From Ohtaekwangia kribbensis (GTDB lineage: Bacteria > Bacteroidota > Bacteroidia > Cytophagales > Cyclobacteriaceae): a stretch of 64,000 nucleotides of DNA. Under the pieces are notes generated by a model. It searched no databases. It saw only the letters and a program-made list of their open reading frames with translations, and was not told the origin of the DNA. Shown here one piece after another: positions 53,405 to 63,171 of this stretch. Every line of letters starts with the position of its first letter. The stretch's first letter is position 1. The stretch lies in contig NZ_JBHTKA010000007.1 in assembly GCF_042676245.1 (NCBI RefSeq), positions 248,001 to 312,000 of the forward strand. The letters run 5' to 3'. The translations under genes were made by a program, and so were the position numbers.

Positions 53405-54964
53405 ATGCAAAGATATAGCATTTTGTGGGCGGACGATGAGATTGATTTACTGAAACCACACATCCTTTTCCTGGAGCAACGCGGATACGATATAACACCG
53501 GTAAACAATGCTTCGGATGCCGTGGAGATGAGCGATGAAAAACACTTTGACGTTGTTTTCCTGGACGAGCACATGCCGGGCATGTCGGGACTGGAAGCAC
53601 TGAGTATCATAAAGACCAACAAGCCGAATCTTCCCGTGGTAATGATCACGAAGAATGAGGAGGAACATATCATGGAAGAAGCGATCGGTTCCAAGATTGC
53701 CGATTACCTGATCAAGCCGCTTAATCCGAGCCAGATATTACTCTCTGTAAAAAAGATACTGGATAACAAACGCCTCGTGATTGAGAAGACAAACCTGAAC
53801 TATCAGCAGGAGTTTCGCAAGATCAGCATGGCCTTTATGGATGAAATGAACCACGAGCAGTGGGCTGATATCTATAAGAAACTTGTTCATTGGGAACTTC
53901 AGATGGATCAACCCGATAACCAGGAGATGGGCGATGTACTCGATATGCAGAAGACCGAAGCGAACGCTAACTTTTCCAAGTTCATTACGCGTAATTATGA
54001 GTCGTGGCTTAACAACCCGAACGCAGATAAACCTTTACTCTCGCATCAGCTCATGAAGCGTAAGGTATTTCCCGAGCTTGGCGGTAAACCTATATTCTTT
54101 GTATTGATAGATAACCTGCGTGTTGATCAGTGGAAAGTGATTGAGCCGATCATTGCCGAATATTTTACGATTGATAAAGAGGAAACATATTACTCCATTC
54201 TTCCTACAACAACCGCGTATGCGCGCAATGCTATATTTTCAGGACAACTTCCTTCGGAGATGGCTAAGACGCATCCGGACCTGTGGGTAGGCGAAGATGA
54301 AGAGGAGGGCAAGAATAATTTTGAAGATGAATTCCTCGCCAAGCAATTGAGACGAAACAATCTCAACATCAAAATGTCTTATCACAAGATCAAGAACATG
54401 GAAGAAGGCCGAAGCCTGGCCGACACCGTGAACAATCTTTTCAAGAACGATCTGAATGTTATAGTATATAACTTCGTGGATATGCTCTCGCACGCGCGCA
54501 CCGATATGGCGATGATACGCGAGCTGGCTCCCGATGAATCTGCGTATCGCTCTATAACACGTTCGTGGTTTTTACACTCGCCTTTGTTCGATATACTCAA
54601 GAAGATATCGGAGAAAGATGTGAAGGTTGTGATCACCACGGACCACGGCACCATCCGCGTGAAGCGTGCCTTTAAAATTATAGGCGACCGGAATGTGAAC
54701 ACCAACCTGCGTTACAAGCAAGGCAAGAATCTCGGCTTTGATGGCGATAAGGTGATGCACGTTACCAAACCTGAAAAATTATTTTTGCCGAAGCCGAATG
54801 TTTCAACATCCTACGTTTTTGCCACAGAAGACCAGTTTTTTGCATACCCGAATAACTTTAACTACTACGTTAACTTCTATAATGATACCTTTCAGCACGG
54901 GGGTATAAGTCTGGAAGAGATGATCATTCCTATAATTTTCTTAACTTCGAAAAATGTGTCATGA
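53405..54964 (+). CDS. porX: Response regulator PorX of the type IX secretion system
   Basis: 519 residues. CheY-like receiver (1-120, Asp10/Asp11, phospho-acceptor Asp54 in VVFLDEHMPG, Lys104) joined to a helical region and a C-terminal PglZ/alkaline-phosphatase-like domain (about 200-515, IDNLRVDQW, TDHGTIRV). PorX couples the histidine kinase PorY to T9SS gene expression and activity, and its effector domain acts as a phosphodiesterase on oligonucleotides in studied species. It is first in an operon with tsaE and ald. The window also encodes T9SS cargo. Confidence 0.93.
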   Translation: MQRYSILWADDEIDLLKPHILFLEQRGYDITPVNNASDAVEMSDEKHFDVVFLDEHMPGMSGLEALSIIKTNKPNLPVVMITKNEEEHIMEEAIGSKIADYLIKPLNPSQILLSVKKILDNKRLVIEKTNLNYQQEFRKISMAFMDEMNHEQWADIYKKLVHWELQMDQPDNQEMGDVLDMQKTEANANFSKFITRNYESWLNNPNADKPLLSHQLMKRKVFPELGGKPIFFVLIDNLRVDQWKVIEPIIAEYFTIDKEETYYSILPTTTAYARNAIFSGQLPSEMAKTHPDLWVGEDEEEGKNNFEDEFLAKQLRRNNLNIKMSYHKIKNMEEGRSLADTVNNLFKNDLNVIVYNFVDMLSHARTDMAMIRELAPDESAYRSITRSWFLHSPLFDILKKISEKDVKVVITTDHGTIRVKRAFKIIGDRNVNTNLRYKQGKNLGFDGDKVMHVTKPEKLFLPKPNVSTSYVFATEDQFFAYPNNFNYYVNFYNDTFQHGGISLEEMIIPIIFLTSKNVS

Positions 54965-55419
54965 TCAAAGAAGGATTGGTTTACCGGCAGGTAGACCTTG
55001 AAGCGTTGGATGCAGTAGCAGAGGAGATCGTGAAGACATTATCCGGAACTCCGGTGTGGTTATTCCACGGTGAGATGGGAGCGGGGAAAACAACGTTCAT
55101 CAAAGCCATTTGCAACCAGTTGAAAGTAACGGATGTGATGAGCAGCCCTACCTTTTCGATCGTGAATGAATACGAGACCGAAGGCGGAGAAAAAGTTTAT
55201 CACTTCGATTTTTATAGAATAAAAAATGAGGCGGAGGCATGGGATATCGGAACGGAAGAATATTTTTACTCCGGATATCTCTGTTTGGTGGAGTGGCCGG
55301 AAAAAATACCTTCTCTGATTCCGGCAGCGCATGCTGCTATTGCCTTAACGATCGAAAATAATACACAACGAACTATAGCCATTTCTGTTCATGACGGAAA
55401 AGAAGAAAACCGGATTTGA
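54961..55419 (+). CDS. tsaE: tRNA threonylcarbamoyladenosine synthesis ATPase
   Basis: 152 residues. P-loop GEMGAGKTTF (Walker A) and SSPTFSIVNEYE, HFDFYRIKN, LVEWPEKI are the TsaE blocks. Works with TsaB and TsaD in making t6A37 of ANN-decoding tRNAs. Overlaps porX by ATGA and ald by 29 nt. Confidence 0.95.
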   Translation: MIKEGLVYRQVDLEALDAVAEEIVKTLSGTPVWLFHGEMGAGKTTFIKAICNQLKVTDVMSSPTFSIVNEYETEGGEKVYHFDFYRIKNEAEAWDIGTEEYFYSGYLCLVEWPEKIPSLIPAAHAAIALTIENNTQRTIAISVHDGKEENRI

Positions 55420-56614
55420 GGCGCTAGCCAAAACCAGTCTGGCGACACAGGAGCAAATGCTGGAGGTACGAAAACGCAGACATGCATTTTTTCTTGGATT
55501 ACCGAAAGAGATCTCGTTACAAGAGAACCGTATCAGTCTTACACCCGATGCCGTTGCATTACTGGTAAACAACGGTCACGATGTTTGGGTTGAAACTAAA
55601 GCCGGACTCGGATCTAAATTCACCGATAAAGATTACAGCGATGCCGGTGCCAAAATAGTATACTCGCCACAGGAAGTATACCAGGCCGATGTTATACTCA
55701 AGATCGAACCACCCACGATGGAGGAGATCGAACTCATGCACTCGGGGCAGACACTCATATCTGCTTTACAGCTGGGACACCTCAAGGTAGAGTGCCTGCA
55801 GGCATTACTCAAAAAGAAAGTAACAGCACTTGCTTACGAATTCATAGAAGATAAAGTAGGCGGTATGCCGATCATCCGCGCAATGAGTGAGATTGCCGGC
55901 AGCACAGTGATGCTGATTGCTTCTGAATATTTAAGCACTGCCAACAATGGTAAAGGAATTATACTCGGTGGTATAACCGGAGTGCCGCCCACCAAAGTGG
56001 TAATTATAGGTGCCGGTACAGTAGCCGAGTACGGTGCACGCGCAGCGCTGGGGCTCGGTGCTGAAGTACAGATATTCGACAACCATATATATAAGCTTCG
56101 CAGAATTAAACACCTGCTCGGCATGCAGGTATATACTTCAACGATTGATACCATTACACTAAGCCATACATTGAAATCGGCCGATGTAGTAATTGGAGCG
56201 TTGCGTGCAGAGAAGGGAAGAGCCCGCCATGTAATCACAGAAGAAATGGTAAGTCAGATGAAACCGGATTCACTCATCATCGACCTCAGCATCGATCAGG
56301 GCGGCTGCGTAGAGACATCCGAGATCACCAACCTGAGCAAACCGGTATTCCGCAAATACGATGTTATCCATTACTGTGTACCCAACGTAGCATCGCGTGT
56401 AGCGCACACCGCTACAACAGCGCTCAGCAATATATTTACCCCAACCATACTGCGTGCAGCAGAAGAAGGAGGCGTAGAAGCCATGATCTTCTCACACAAG
56501 TGGTTCATGAAAGGCGTATATACCTACAAAGGCGGACTCACCAACGAACACGTAGCCCGCAAATTCAACCTGAAATACAAGAATATAGAGCTTTTGTTAG
56601 CAGCAAGGTTTTAA
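55391..56614 (+). CDS. ald: Alanine dehydrogenase
   Basis: 407 residues from ATG at 55391, inside the end of tsaE. NAD-dependent interconversion of L-alanine and pyruvate with ammonia. N-terminal block KEISLQENRISLTPDAV, NAD site VVIIGAGTVAEYGARAALG, and DLSIDQGGCVETS in the C-terminal part. Belongs to the Ald/PNT family, with an N-terminal extension of about 30 residues relative to short forms. Last gene of the porX operon. Confidence 0.93.
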   Translation: MTEKKKTGFEALAKTSLATQEQMLEVRKRRHAFFLGLPKEISLQENRISLTPDAVALLVNNGHDVWVETKAGLGSKFTDKDYSDAGAKIVYSPQEVYQADVILKIEPPTMEEIELMHSGQTLISALQLGHLKVECLQALLKKKVTALAYEFIEDKVGGMPIIRAMSEIAGSTVMLIASEYLSTANNGKGIILGGITGVPPTKVVIIGAGTVAEYGARAALGLGAEVQIFDNHIYKLRRIKHLLGMQVYTSTIDTITLSHTLKSADVVIGALRAEKGRARHVITEEMVSQMKPDSLIIDLSIDQGGCVETSEITNLSKPVFRKYDVIHYCVPNVASRVAHTATTALSNIFTPTILRAAEEGGVEAMIFSHKWFMKGVYTYKGGLTNEHVARKFNLKYKNIELLLAARF

Positions 56615-56698
56615 CGTGTTTATGTTGCTACGTGTGTACGTGTTTACGTTCTGTATTTAACGTACCCACGTGCACACGTAAACACCTAAACACGTAAG
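56611..56698. repeat. Family C quasi-palindrome
   Basis: The left arm (from about 56611) and the right arm (to about 56698) are reverse complements at about 31 of 40 positions, built of words like ACGTGTTTA and ACGTGTGTACG. It lies just after the ald stop and may act as an RNA 3' end; there is no T tract. Confidence 0.65.
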
Positions 56699-56753
56699 CT
56701 GGGGGATTGCATTCCCATGCCAGGCAATGTAAATTCGTTGGAGGCTAAATTCT

Positions 56754-57500
56754 ATGCAGGTTTGCTATAGCTATAGCGTGCTGGTGTTGTGTTTGATCGC
56801 AATATCAACGTCTGCCCAGACGGTGGTGCCGCCTAATATTCGGGCCAGTAATACCATTGAGAAACTTACGGATTTTCGCGGACTGGAAACAGGGGAGATG
56901 CTGTTCGGTATACCGTTGCCCGAAGGTAAAGTCATTGGCGATACGTATCTCGATACAAAATGGAAGACAGGTTCCATCATGCTTTATGATAAAGAGAAAC
57001 TCATTGAACGGTATCCCATCCGGTATGATATATATACCAACGAGGTCGATATAAAAGCCGGACAACAGGTAAAGGTGATTGCCGGTAACAAGATCAAAAG
57101 TTTTTCGTGGATTGATTCAAGTTACACCGAACCGGTATATTTTATAAATGCCCGCGACTTTAAAAACGAAGAAGGGACACAATTCAGTGGGTTTTTTCAA
57201 GTGCTGGTAGATGGTCCGTTGCCGCTGTTGAGTAAAACAGATATCGTGGTGCGCAAGGCTGACTATAATGTGCAAATGAACGTTGGCAGCAAAGACGATA
57301 AGATCCTCAAGAAGGAAAAATACTATTACCTGAAAGATGGTAAAGCATTGGAAGTGCCGGGTGGTAAAAAGAAAATGCTCGCCTTGTTTGGCGAGCATGC
57401 TATAACAATTGAAACGTATATTAAAGACAATCGAAGTTCATCGCGGGAGGACGAACTTCTGTTGGCGTTCGATCAGTACAGGAAACTTGTCAGGAACTAA
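56754..57500 (+). CDS. Secreted protein of unknown function, paralogue of the protein at 16858-17526
   Basis: 248 residues. Signal peptide ending ISTSAQ (about residue 22). Mature part beta-rich with FFQVLVDGPLPLLSKTD, KYYYLKDGKALEVPGG and a C-terminal helix LFGEHAITIETYIKDNR. These segments line up in order with the product of 16858-17526, so they form one uncharacterised secreted family. Stops of this gene and valS overlap by 4 nt in convergent orientation. Confidence 0.8.
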   Translation: MQVCYSYSVLVLCLIAISTSAQTVVPPNIRASNTIEKLTDFRGLETGEMLFGIPLPEGKVIGDTYLDTKWKTGSIMLYDKEKLIERYPIRYDIYTNEVDIKAGQQVKVIAGNKIKSFSWIDSSYTEPVYFINARDFKNEEGTQFSGFFQVLVDGPLPLLSKTDIVVRKADYNVQMNVGSKDDKILKKEKYYYLKDGKALEVPGGKKKMLALFGEHAITIETYIKDNRSSSREDELLLAFDQYRKLVRN

Positions 57501-60148
57501 AGTCTTGACAAGCTCTCTTCCAGTGACTTTATCTTCGCTTCAGCGTCTGCTTTTTTCTTGCGTTCGTTTTCAATTACTTGTGGAGGCGCACTGTTGACAA
57601 ATTTTTCATTTGATAGTTTCTTGTCAACCATCACGAGGAAGCCCTTTTGATACTCGAGGTCTTTTAATATACCTTCTCTTTCTTTTGCGGCATCGACATT
57701 TTTCTTCTCGACATGCCATGTCATGTCTCCAAAGAATCCAGTCTCACCGCTCACACCGGTGCTTATCTTGGAGAATGATAATTTTTCAATAAAGAACTTT
57801 AATCTCTCTATAGCTGCATCGCCGAGTTTTCCACTGTCGATAGATACCGACAACGTGTCTGAATATTTTAATCCTTGTTCCTGCCTTTTCTGTCTAATGA
57901 ATGTAATGCCTTGTTTGACACTTTCAAACACAGATAATTTTATTTTAGGAGGCATTTTGGAGAGAAGATCATCCTTAGTCTCCGTAGTAGCTACCTTCGG
58001 CCAAGGTGCTACAATTATGCAATCATCCGATTTACGCTCTTTCAATTCATGCCACAATTCCTCAGTGATAAATGGCATAAATGGATGGAGTGATTTTAAT
58101 AGTATTTCAAAAAAATCGATCGTCTTATTATACGTACTTATGTCGATAGGCTTACCATATTCAGGTTTTATCATCTCTAAATACCAGGAGCAAAAGTCAT
58201 CCCATACTAGCTTATATATAGTATGCAATGCATCTGAAATTCTGAACTTGTTCAGATGATCATTAAATTCTACCAGAGATTCGTGAAGCCGCAATTCAAA
58301 CCATTCAATGGCAGCGTCATTCTCAGTTGAGACTATCGTTTCGGAAGCCGTCCATCCTTTTACTAATCGGAAAGCGTTCCATATCTTATTGGCAAAATTT
58401 CTTCCCTGCTCAACAAGCTTCTCGTCATACAGTAAATCATTACCGGCGGGAGAGCTGAACAACATACCGGTGCGAACAGCATCAGCACCGAAGTTAGCAA
58501 TCAGGTCCAGCGGATCAGGCGAGTTACCCAGTGACTTCGACATCTTGCGTCCTTGCTTATCGCGAACTATACCGGTGAGATATACATTCTTGAATGGCTT
58601 CTCGCCACGGTATTCATACCCGGCAATGATCATGCGCGCTACCCAGAAGAAAAGAATCTCCGGAGCCGTAACCAGGTCGTTGGTAGGGTAGAAGTAATTC
58701 AGGTCTTCGTTGCCTTTATTACCATCTTTAAATATAGTGGTATCAAACACAGCAGTCGGCCACAACCAGCTGGAGAACCAGGTGTCCATTACATCGGTCT
58801 CCTGTGTAACCTTTATATTTTTAGCATTCGGATTTTTACGCTTGAACAATTCAATCGCTTCCTGTTCCGTCTTGGCTACAACATAATCACCAGCTTCATC
58901 AAACCAGGCCGGTATACGATGTCCCCACCACAGCTGACGAGATATACACCAGTCGCGTACGTTGCTCATCCAGTGGTTATACGTATTCTTGAACTTCGGT
59001 GGAATGAGTTGGATATCATCGTTCATTACGTGCTCCAGTGCCGGCTTTGTGATGGTATCCATCTTCAAAAACCATTGTAACGACAAGCGCGGTTCTATCA
59101 CAGCATCGGTACGCTCCGAGAAACCAACGTTGCTGCTATAGTCTTCCGTCTTGGCGAGATATTCTTTTGCTTCCAGTTCTTTTGCAATCTTCTTACGCGC
59201 AATGAAGCGATCATCACCAACAAAGATCTGTGCTTTGTCGTTGAGCGTTCCATCCTCATTGAGTATATCGATTACTTCGAGGTTATGCTTCTGTCCGAGC
59301 TGATAGTCGTTCATGTCGTGAGCCGGAGTAACTTTCAGACAGCCCGTACCGAAGTCCATCGTTACATACTCATCTTCAATGATCGGTATAGCACGATTGA
59401 TCAATGGAATGATAGCACGTTTACCTTTCAGGTGTTTATAGCGTTCATCGTTCGGGTTTACGCATATAGCAGCATCTGCCATAATCGTTTCCGGACGAAC
59501 CGTAGCGATGGTAACAAACTCGCTTTCATTTCCTTCAATAGCATACTTGATATAGTATAGCTTCGACTGTACATCGCGGTGTATAACTTCATCATCACTC
59601 AGGGCAGTCTTGCCCAGCGGATCCCAGTTCACCATGCGGAGTCCGCGGTATATATAGCCTTTCTTGTGGAGATCGATAAATACATCGAGAACCGCGTCAT
59701 AATAGTCAGGGTCCATGGTAAATTTAGTACGGTCCCAATCGCAGGAAGCACCGAGTTTCTTCAGTTGCTCCAGAATTATACCGCCATACTTTTCTTTCCA
59801 TTCCCACGCATACTTCAAAAAGTCTTCGCGCGAAAGATCAGACTTTTTGATACCGCGCTCACGCAGCATCGCTACCACCTTTGCTTCCGTTGCAATAGAG
59901 GCGTGATCCGTACCCGGCACCCAGCAGGCTTCTTTACCTTCCATGCGTGCCTTGCGCACCAGCACATCCTGAATAGTGTTGTTGAGCATGTGTCCCATGT
60001 GAAGCACACCCGTTACGTTGGGAGGCGGGATCACAATAGTATACGGCTCTTTTGCAGGATTAGGCCTGGCATGAAAAAATCCCTTTTCCATCCAGTACTG
60101 GTACCATTTTCCTTCTACTTCAGACGGATTGTATTTGGTTGATAGCAT
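57497..60148 (-). CDS. valS: Valyl-tRNA synthetase
   Basis: 883 residues. Class I aminoacyl-tRNA synthetase. HIGH-type motif PPNVTGVLHMGHM (about residue 45), the CP1 editing domain, KMSKSLGNSPDPL (about residue 535), anticodon-binding domain, and a C-terminal coiled coil (about 820-883, Lys/Glu rich). All parts present. No T-box was seen upstream; the 268-nt leader consists of family A and D repeats. Confidence 0.98.
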   Translation of the reverse strand: MLSTKYNPSEVEGKWYQYWMEKGFFHARPNPAKEPYTIVIPPPNVTGVLHMGHMLNNTIQDVLVRKARMEGKEACWVPGTDHASIATEAKVVAMLRERGIKKSDLSREDFLKYAWEWKEKYGGIILEQLKKLGASCDWDRTKFTMDPDYYDAVLDVFIDLHKKGYIYRGLRMVNWDPLGKTALSDDEVIHRDVQSKLYYIKYAIEGNESEFVTIATVRPETIMADAAICVNPNDERYKHLKGKRAIIPLINRAIPIIEDEYVTMDFGTGCLKVTPAHDMNDYQLGQKHNLEVIDILNEDGTLNDKAQIFVGDDRFIARKKIAKELEAKEYLAKTEDYSSNVGFSERTDAVIEPRLSLQWFLKMDTITKPALEHVMNDDIQLIPPKFKNTYNHWMSNVRDWCISRQLWWGHRIPAWFDEAGDYVVAKTEQEAIELFKRKNPNAKNIKVTQETDVMDTWFSSWLWPTAVFDTTIFKDGNKGNEDLNYFYPTNDLVTAPEILFFWVARMIIAGYEYRGEKPFKNVYLTGIVRDKQGRKMSKSLGNSPDPLDLIANFGADAVRTGMLFSSPAGNDLLYDEKLVEQGRNFANKIWNAFRLVKGWTASETIVSTENDAAIEWFELRLHESLVEFNDHLNKFRISDALHTIYKLVWDDFCSWYLEMIKPEYGKPIDISTYNKTIDFFEILLKSLHPFMPFITEELWHELKERKSDDCIIVAPWPKVATTETKDDLLSKMPPKIKLSVFESVKQGITFIRQKRQEQGLKYSDTLSVSIDSGKLGDAAIERLKFFIEKLSFSKISTGVSGETGFFGDMTWHVEKKNVDAAKEREGILKDLEYQKGFLVMVDKKLSNEKFVNSAPPQVIENERKKKADAEAKIKSLEESLSRL

Positions 60149-60161
60149 ATCTTTTGTCTTT

Positions 60162-60340
60162 GGCCGTTAATCGTTATCTGTTATCCGTTAATCGTTACTC
60201 AAAATCCGGAGAGCCTGGTACTTTGTGTAACTCTGTGTCTTCTTTGCGATCTTTGTGTAATGGATTTCTGCATTCACCACGGTACCCGTTATCAGTTTGA
60301 TTCTCAACACTGTAACGATTAACCGCTAACGAATAACGAT
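60162..60340. repeat. Family A palindrome enclosing a family D repeat
   Basis: GTTAATCGTTAC (60187-60198) and GTAACGATTAAC (60312-60323) are perfect 12-bp reverse complements 113 nt apart. Between them, about 60220-60265, lie tandem variants of CTTTGTGTAACTCTGTGTC and CTTTGCGATCTTTGTG (family D). It occupies the interval upstream of valS. Confidence 0.65.
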
Positions 60341-60416
60341 TCACAATTCTCGGGTCGCAAAAATAAGGAAAATGAGCAAATGGGGAGGCGAACTTTGGAA
60401 TTTTACTGGCGGCAGA

Positions 60417-61781
60417 TTACGACATCCTTATCCGCCACTCCGCAGGATATAAATTATTAATCCGGTTAGGCAGTACGTTGCCCCAGCCTATAGGTATATT
60501 TTGATAGAGCATGAGTGTGAAGCCCATTTGATCAGGCGTTATGCTCAACGTTTCTTTACGCAGGTAGCGAAGGGCATCATCAACATTTAAATCAAGAACA
60601 GAAAAATGTTCACGGTTTAGCCTAACTGAAAGCGCCATGGCATGTTCCGGGATAAGTTTATCATGCTTAACGGTAGCAGCAAATGTACCGGCCGATACAA
60701 GTCGCAGGTTTTTGGCGAGAATATCAATCGCCTGGCTTAACGTTGATGGGAAAAACTGAACAAGATCTTCGCGTTGTATAAAGGCTATATTTCCGGCATC
60801 AACAACCCAGCGCTGCAACTGCTCCAGTATCTTCTTCGAAGGACTCTGAAAATTACTTCGCGCATTCTTTACACGAAGCGTTTCTTCACTTTCTTTCTTG
60901 CGAATCACACTGATAAAAAATCCTTCGCCCTTTACTTTGTGCGGATAAAAATGATATCCCTTAATTCCATCCTGTTCAACTTCAACTGCGCCCCATACAT
61001 TATCAATCTTTAACTTCAAAAACTCAACATCACGTTCCTGCTTTAGCCATTGAAGATTTTCTTCATTCTCTTCCGGGTTATAAGTACATGTAGAGTATAT
61101 CAGGATTCCGTTTTCCTTTAGCGAACTCCATACATCACTTACAATTCTTCGTTGTCGCTTGCTGCAAAGTATAACATTGTCTTCCGACCACTCGTGCATG
61201 GCATCGGCATCTTTACGAAAGAGCCCTTCGCCTGAGCACGGTGCATCAATTACCATAACATCGAAGAACCCGGGCAGTCGTTTAAAGTCTTCGGGATCAT
61301 TATTCGTAACCACCACGTTGTTGCTTCCCCACTTCTGTATATTCTCCGAAAGGATGGAGGCCCGTGAACGAATTACTTCATTGGACACCAGCAGACTTTC
61401 AGCATGAATAAGACTCGCCAGGTGTGTTGACTTTCCGCCGGGTGCTGCGCACAGATCGAGTACATATAGCGGCTGACTGACATCAACACATTGTTTGATA
61501 GCCTGTTCCAAAAACATGGAGCTGGCTTCCTGCACATAATAAGCACCACCGTGAAAGGCCGGATCCAGTGTAAACACAGGTCGCTCCGGTAAATATCTTC
61601 CATGCGTAGTCCAGGGTACAAAGGTTGTACCCTCAACATGAAAATGCTTTTCAGGATTAAGACGAATGCTTACGGGAGGTTGCTCCTGTAAACTTTTAAT
61701 GAAATCAGGAAAGGCATCTTTCAACTGATCTTGCATTTTTTGTACGAACGGTGCGGGCAGATTTTCCACTTGAATCGGCAT
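60417..61781 (-). CDS. RsmF/NOP2-type rRNA m5C methyltransferase
   Basis: 454 residues. SAM-binding LDLCAAPGGKSTHLA, the two catalytic Cys motifs in DAPCSGEGLFRKD and YSTCTYNPEENEE, and a C-terminal PUA-like RNA-binding region (after about 300). The PPVSIRLNP element at the N-terminus is typical of the RsmF/YebU group. Methylates a cytosine in 16S rRNA or similar RNA. Separate from valS by a repeat island. Confidence 0.93.
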   Translation of the reverse strand: MPIQVENLPAPFVQKMQDQLKDAFPDFIKSLQEQPPVSIRLNPEKHFHVEGTTFVPWTTHGRYLPERPVFTLDPAFHGGAYYVQEASSMFLEQAIKQCVDVSQPLYVLDLCAAPGGKSTHLASLIHAESLLVSNEVIRSRASILSENIQKWGSNNVVVTNNDPEDFKRLPGFFDVMVIDAPCSGEGLFRKDADAMHEWSEDNVILCSKRQRRIVSDVWSSLKENGILIYSTCTYNPEENEENLQWLKQERDVEFLKLKIDNVWGAVEVEQDGIKGYHFYPHKVKGEGFFISVIRKKESEETLRVKNARSNFQSPSKKILEQLQRWVVDAGNIAFIQREDLVQFFPSTLSQAIDILAKNLRLVSAGTFAATVKHDKLIPEHAMALSVRLNREHFSVLDLNVDDALRYLRKETLSITPDQMGFTLMLYQNIPIGWGNVLPNRINNLYPAEWRIRMS

Positions 61782-61871
61782 GGTGCGAAAGTAATCACAA
61801 AGTGTTTCTTTCTGAAGTAACTTTTCTTCAGGAAGCTTTTACTTTGCCGGCAAGCTTGTTAGGTTTACCCT

Positions 61872-63143
61872 ATGATAAAGGCGAATGATCCTACATTGAA
61901 AAGCTGGGTGAACGTTCCGAAAGGTTCTGACTTTCCGATTCAGAATCTCCCGTTCGGAATTTTCAAAGCCCATAACCATTCGCCTGCAGCAGGCGTTGCC
62001 ATTGGCGATCACGTTCTTGACCTGGTATATCTGCAACAACATGGCTACCTGAACGAACTTGATTTACCTGGCGGTATCTTTGACCAGAAATATCTCAACG
62101 ACTTCTTTGCTTTAGGAAAGCAGAAGATACGTGCCGTGCGCGAACGTATATCAGAATTACTTCGCGATGATAATGATACTTTGAAAGGCCACAAGACCGA
62201 TCGAGAAGCAGCATTGAAATCGTTGCGGGATGTGCAGATGCAGTTGCCCGTGCGCATCGGAAATTATACCGACTTTTATAGCAGCGAAGAACATGCAACC
62301 AACGTAGGGTCTATGTTTCGCGATCCTAAAAATGCATTGCTGCCCAACTGGAAACATTTACCGGTGGCGTATCACGGTCGGGCTTCATCGATTGTTGTTT
62401 CGGGTACAGCTATACATCGTCCGAAAGGACAGATAAAATTACCCGACAGCGAACAACCGGTATATTGTCCTTCGCGCAAACTCGACTTCGAACTGGAAGT
62501 TGCCTTTATTACCTGCCGTGAAACACAACTCGGTCAATCTATACATACACACCAGGCTGAAGACTATATAGCAGGCTTTGTGCTTTTCAACGATTGGTCT
62601 GCACGCGATATACAGCAATGGGAATATGTACCCCTCGGTCCGTTTCTCGGAAAGAACTTTGGCTCCACTATATCTCCGTGGATAGTAACGCTCGATGCCC
62701 TAGAACCTTTTCGTGTACAAGGTCCGGAACAATACCCGCACGTGCTTCCATATCTTTCGTATGAAGGCGACAAAAACTTTGATATCGTATTGGAAGTGTT
62801 GATGAAGTCAGAACATGCTGATGAGACAACGGTGTGCCGCTCCAACTTCAAGTATATGTATTGGAACGTCAACCAGCAGCTGGCGCATCATACGGTGAAC
62901 GGTTGTAATATACAGGTTGGTGATCTATATGCATCCGGAACGATCAGCGGTCCTTCGCCCGGTTCGTATGGTTCGTTACTGGAGCTTACGTGGAATGGCC
63001 AGCGAACACTTCACATGGCCGATGGAACCGAACGCACCTTTATACAGGATGGTGACACCGTTATCATGCGGGGCCATGCTGAAAAGAATGGCGTGCGCAT
63101 TGGCTTCGGAGATTGCTCCGGGAAAATTATAGCAGCGTACTGA
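61872..63143 (+). CDS. fahA: Fumarylacetoacetase
   Basis: 423 residues, typical length. Last step of tyrosine degradation, cleaving fumarylacetoacetate to fumarate and acetoacetate. SEEHATNVGSMFR, YHGRASSIVVSG, KLDFELEVAFI and NDWSARDIQQWEYVPLGPF are the family blocks, with metal ligands (Asp/Glu) intact. Followed 28 nt later by a small membrane protein gene on the same strand. Confidence 0.96.
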   Translation: MIKANDPTLKSWVNVPKGSDFPIQNLPFGIFKAHNHSPAAGVAIGDHVLDLVYLQQHGYLNELDLPGGIFDQKYLNDFFALGKQKIRAVRERISELLRDDNDTLKGHKTDREAALKSLRDVQMQLPVRIGNYTDFYSSEEHATNVGSMFRDPKNALLPNWKHLPVAYHGRASSIVVSGTAIHRPKGQIKLPDSEQPVYCPSRKLDFELEVAFITCRETQLGQSIHTHQAEDYIAGFVLFNDWSARDIQQWEYVPLGPFLGKNFGSTISPWIVTLDALEPFRVQGPEQYPHVLPYLSYEGDKNFDIVLEVLMKSEHADETTVCRSNFKYMYWNVNQQLAHHTVNGCNIQVGDLYASGTISGPSPGSYGSLLELTWNGQRTLHMADGTERTFIQDGDTVIMRGHAEKNGVRIGFGDCSGKIIAAY

Positions 63144-63171
63144 TACATTTTATCCTGAACCGAAATATAGC

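Noticed and set aside
60149..60416. A T-box or other tRNA-responsive leader upstream of valS
   Set aside because: No specifier loop or antiterminator pattern; the sequence is repetitive.
61812..61831. A CTGAAG/CTTCAG hairpin before fahA as a regulatory element
   Set aside because: Six base pairs with an 8-nt loop is close to what chance gives; no linked feature.
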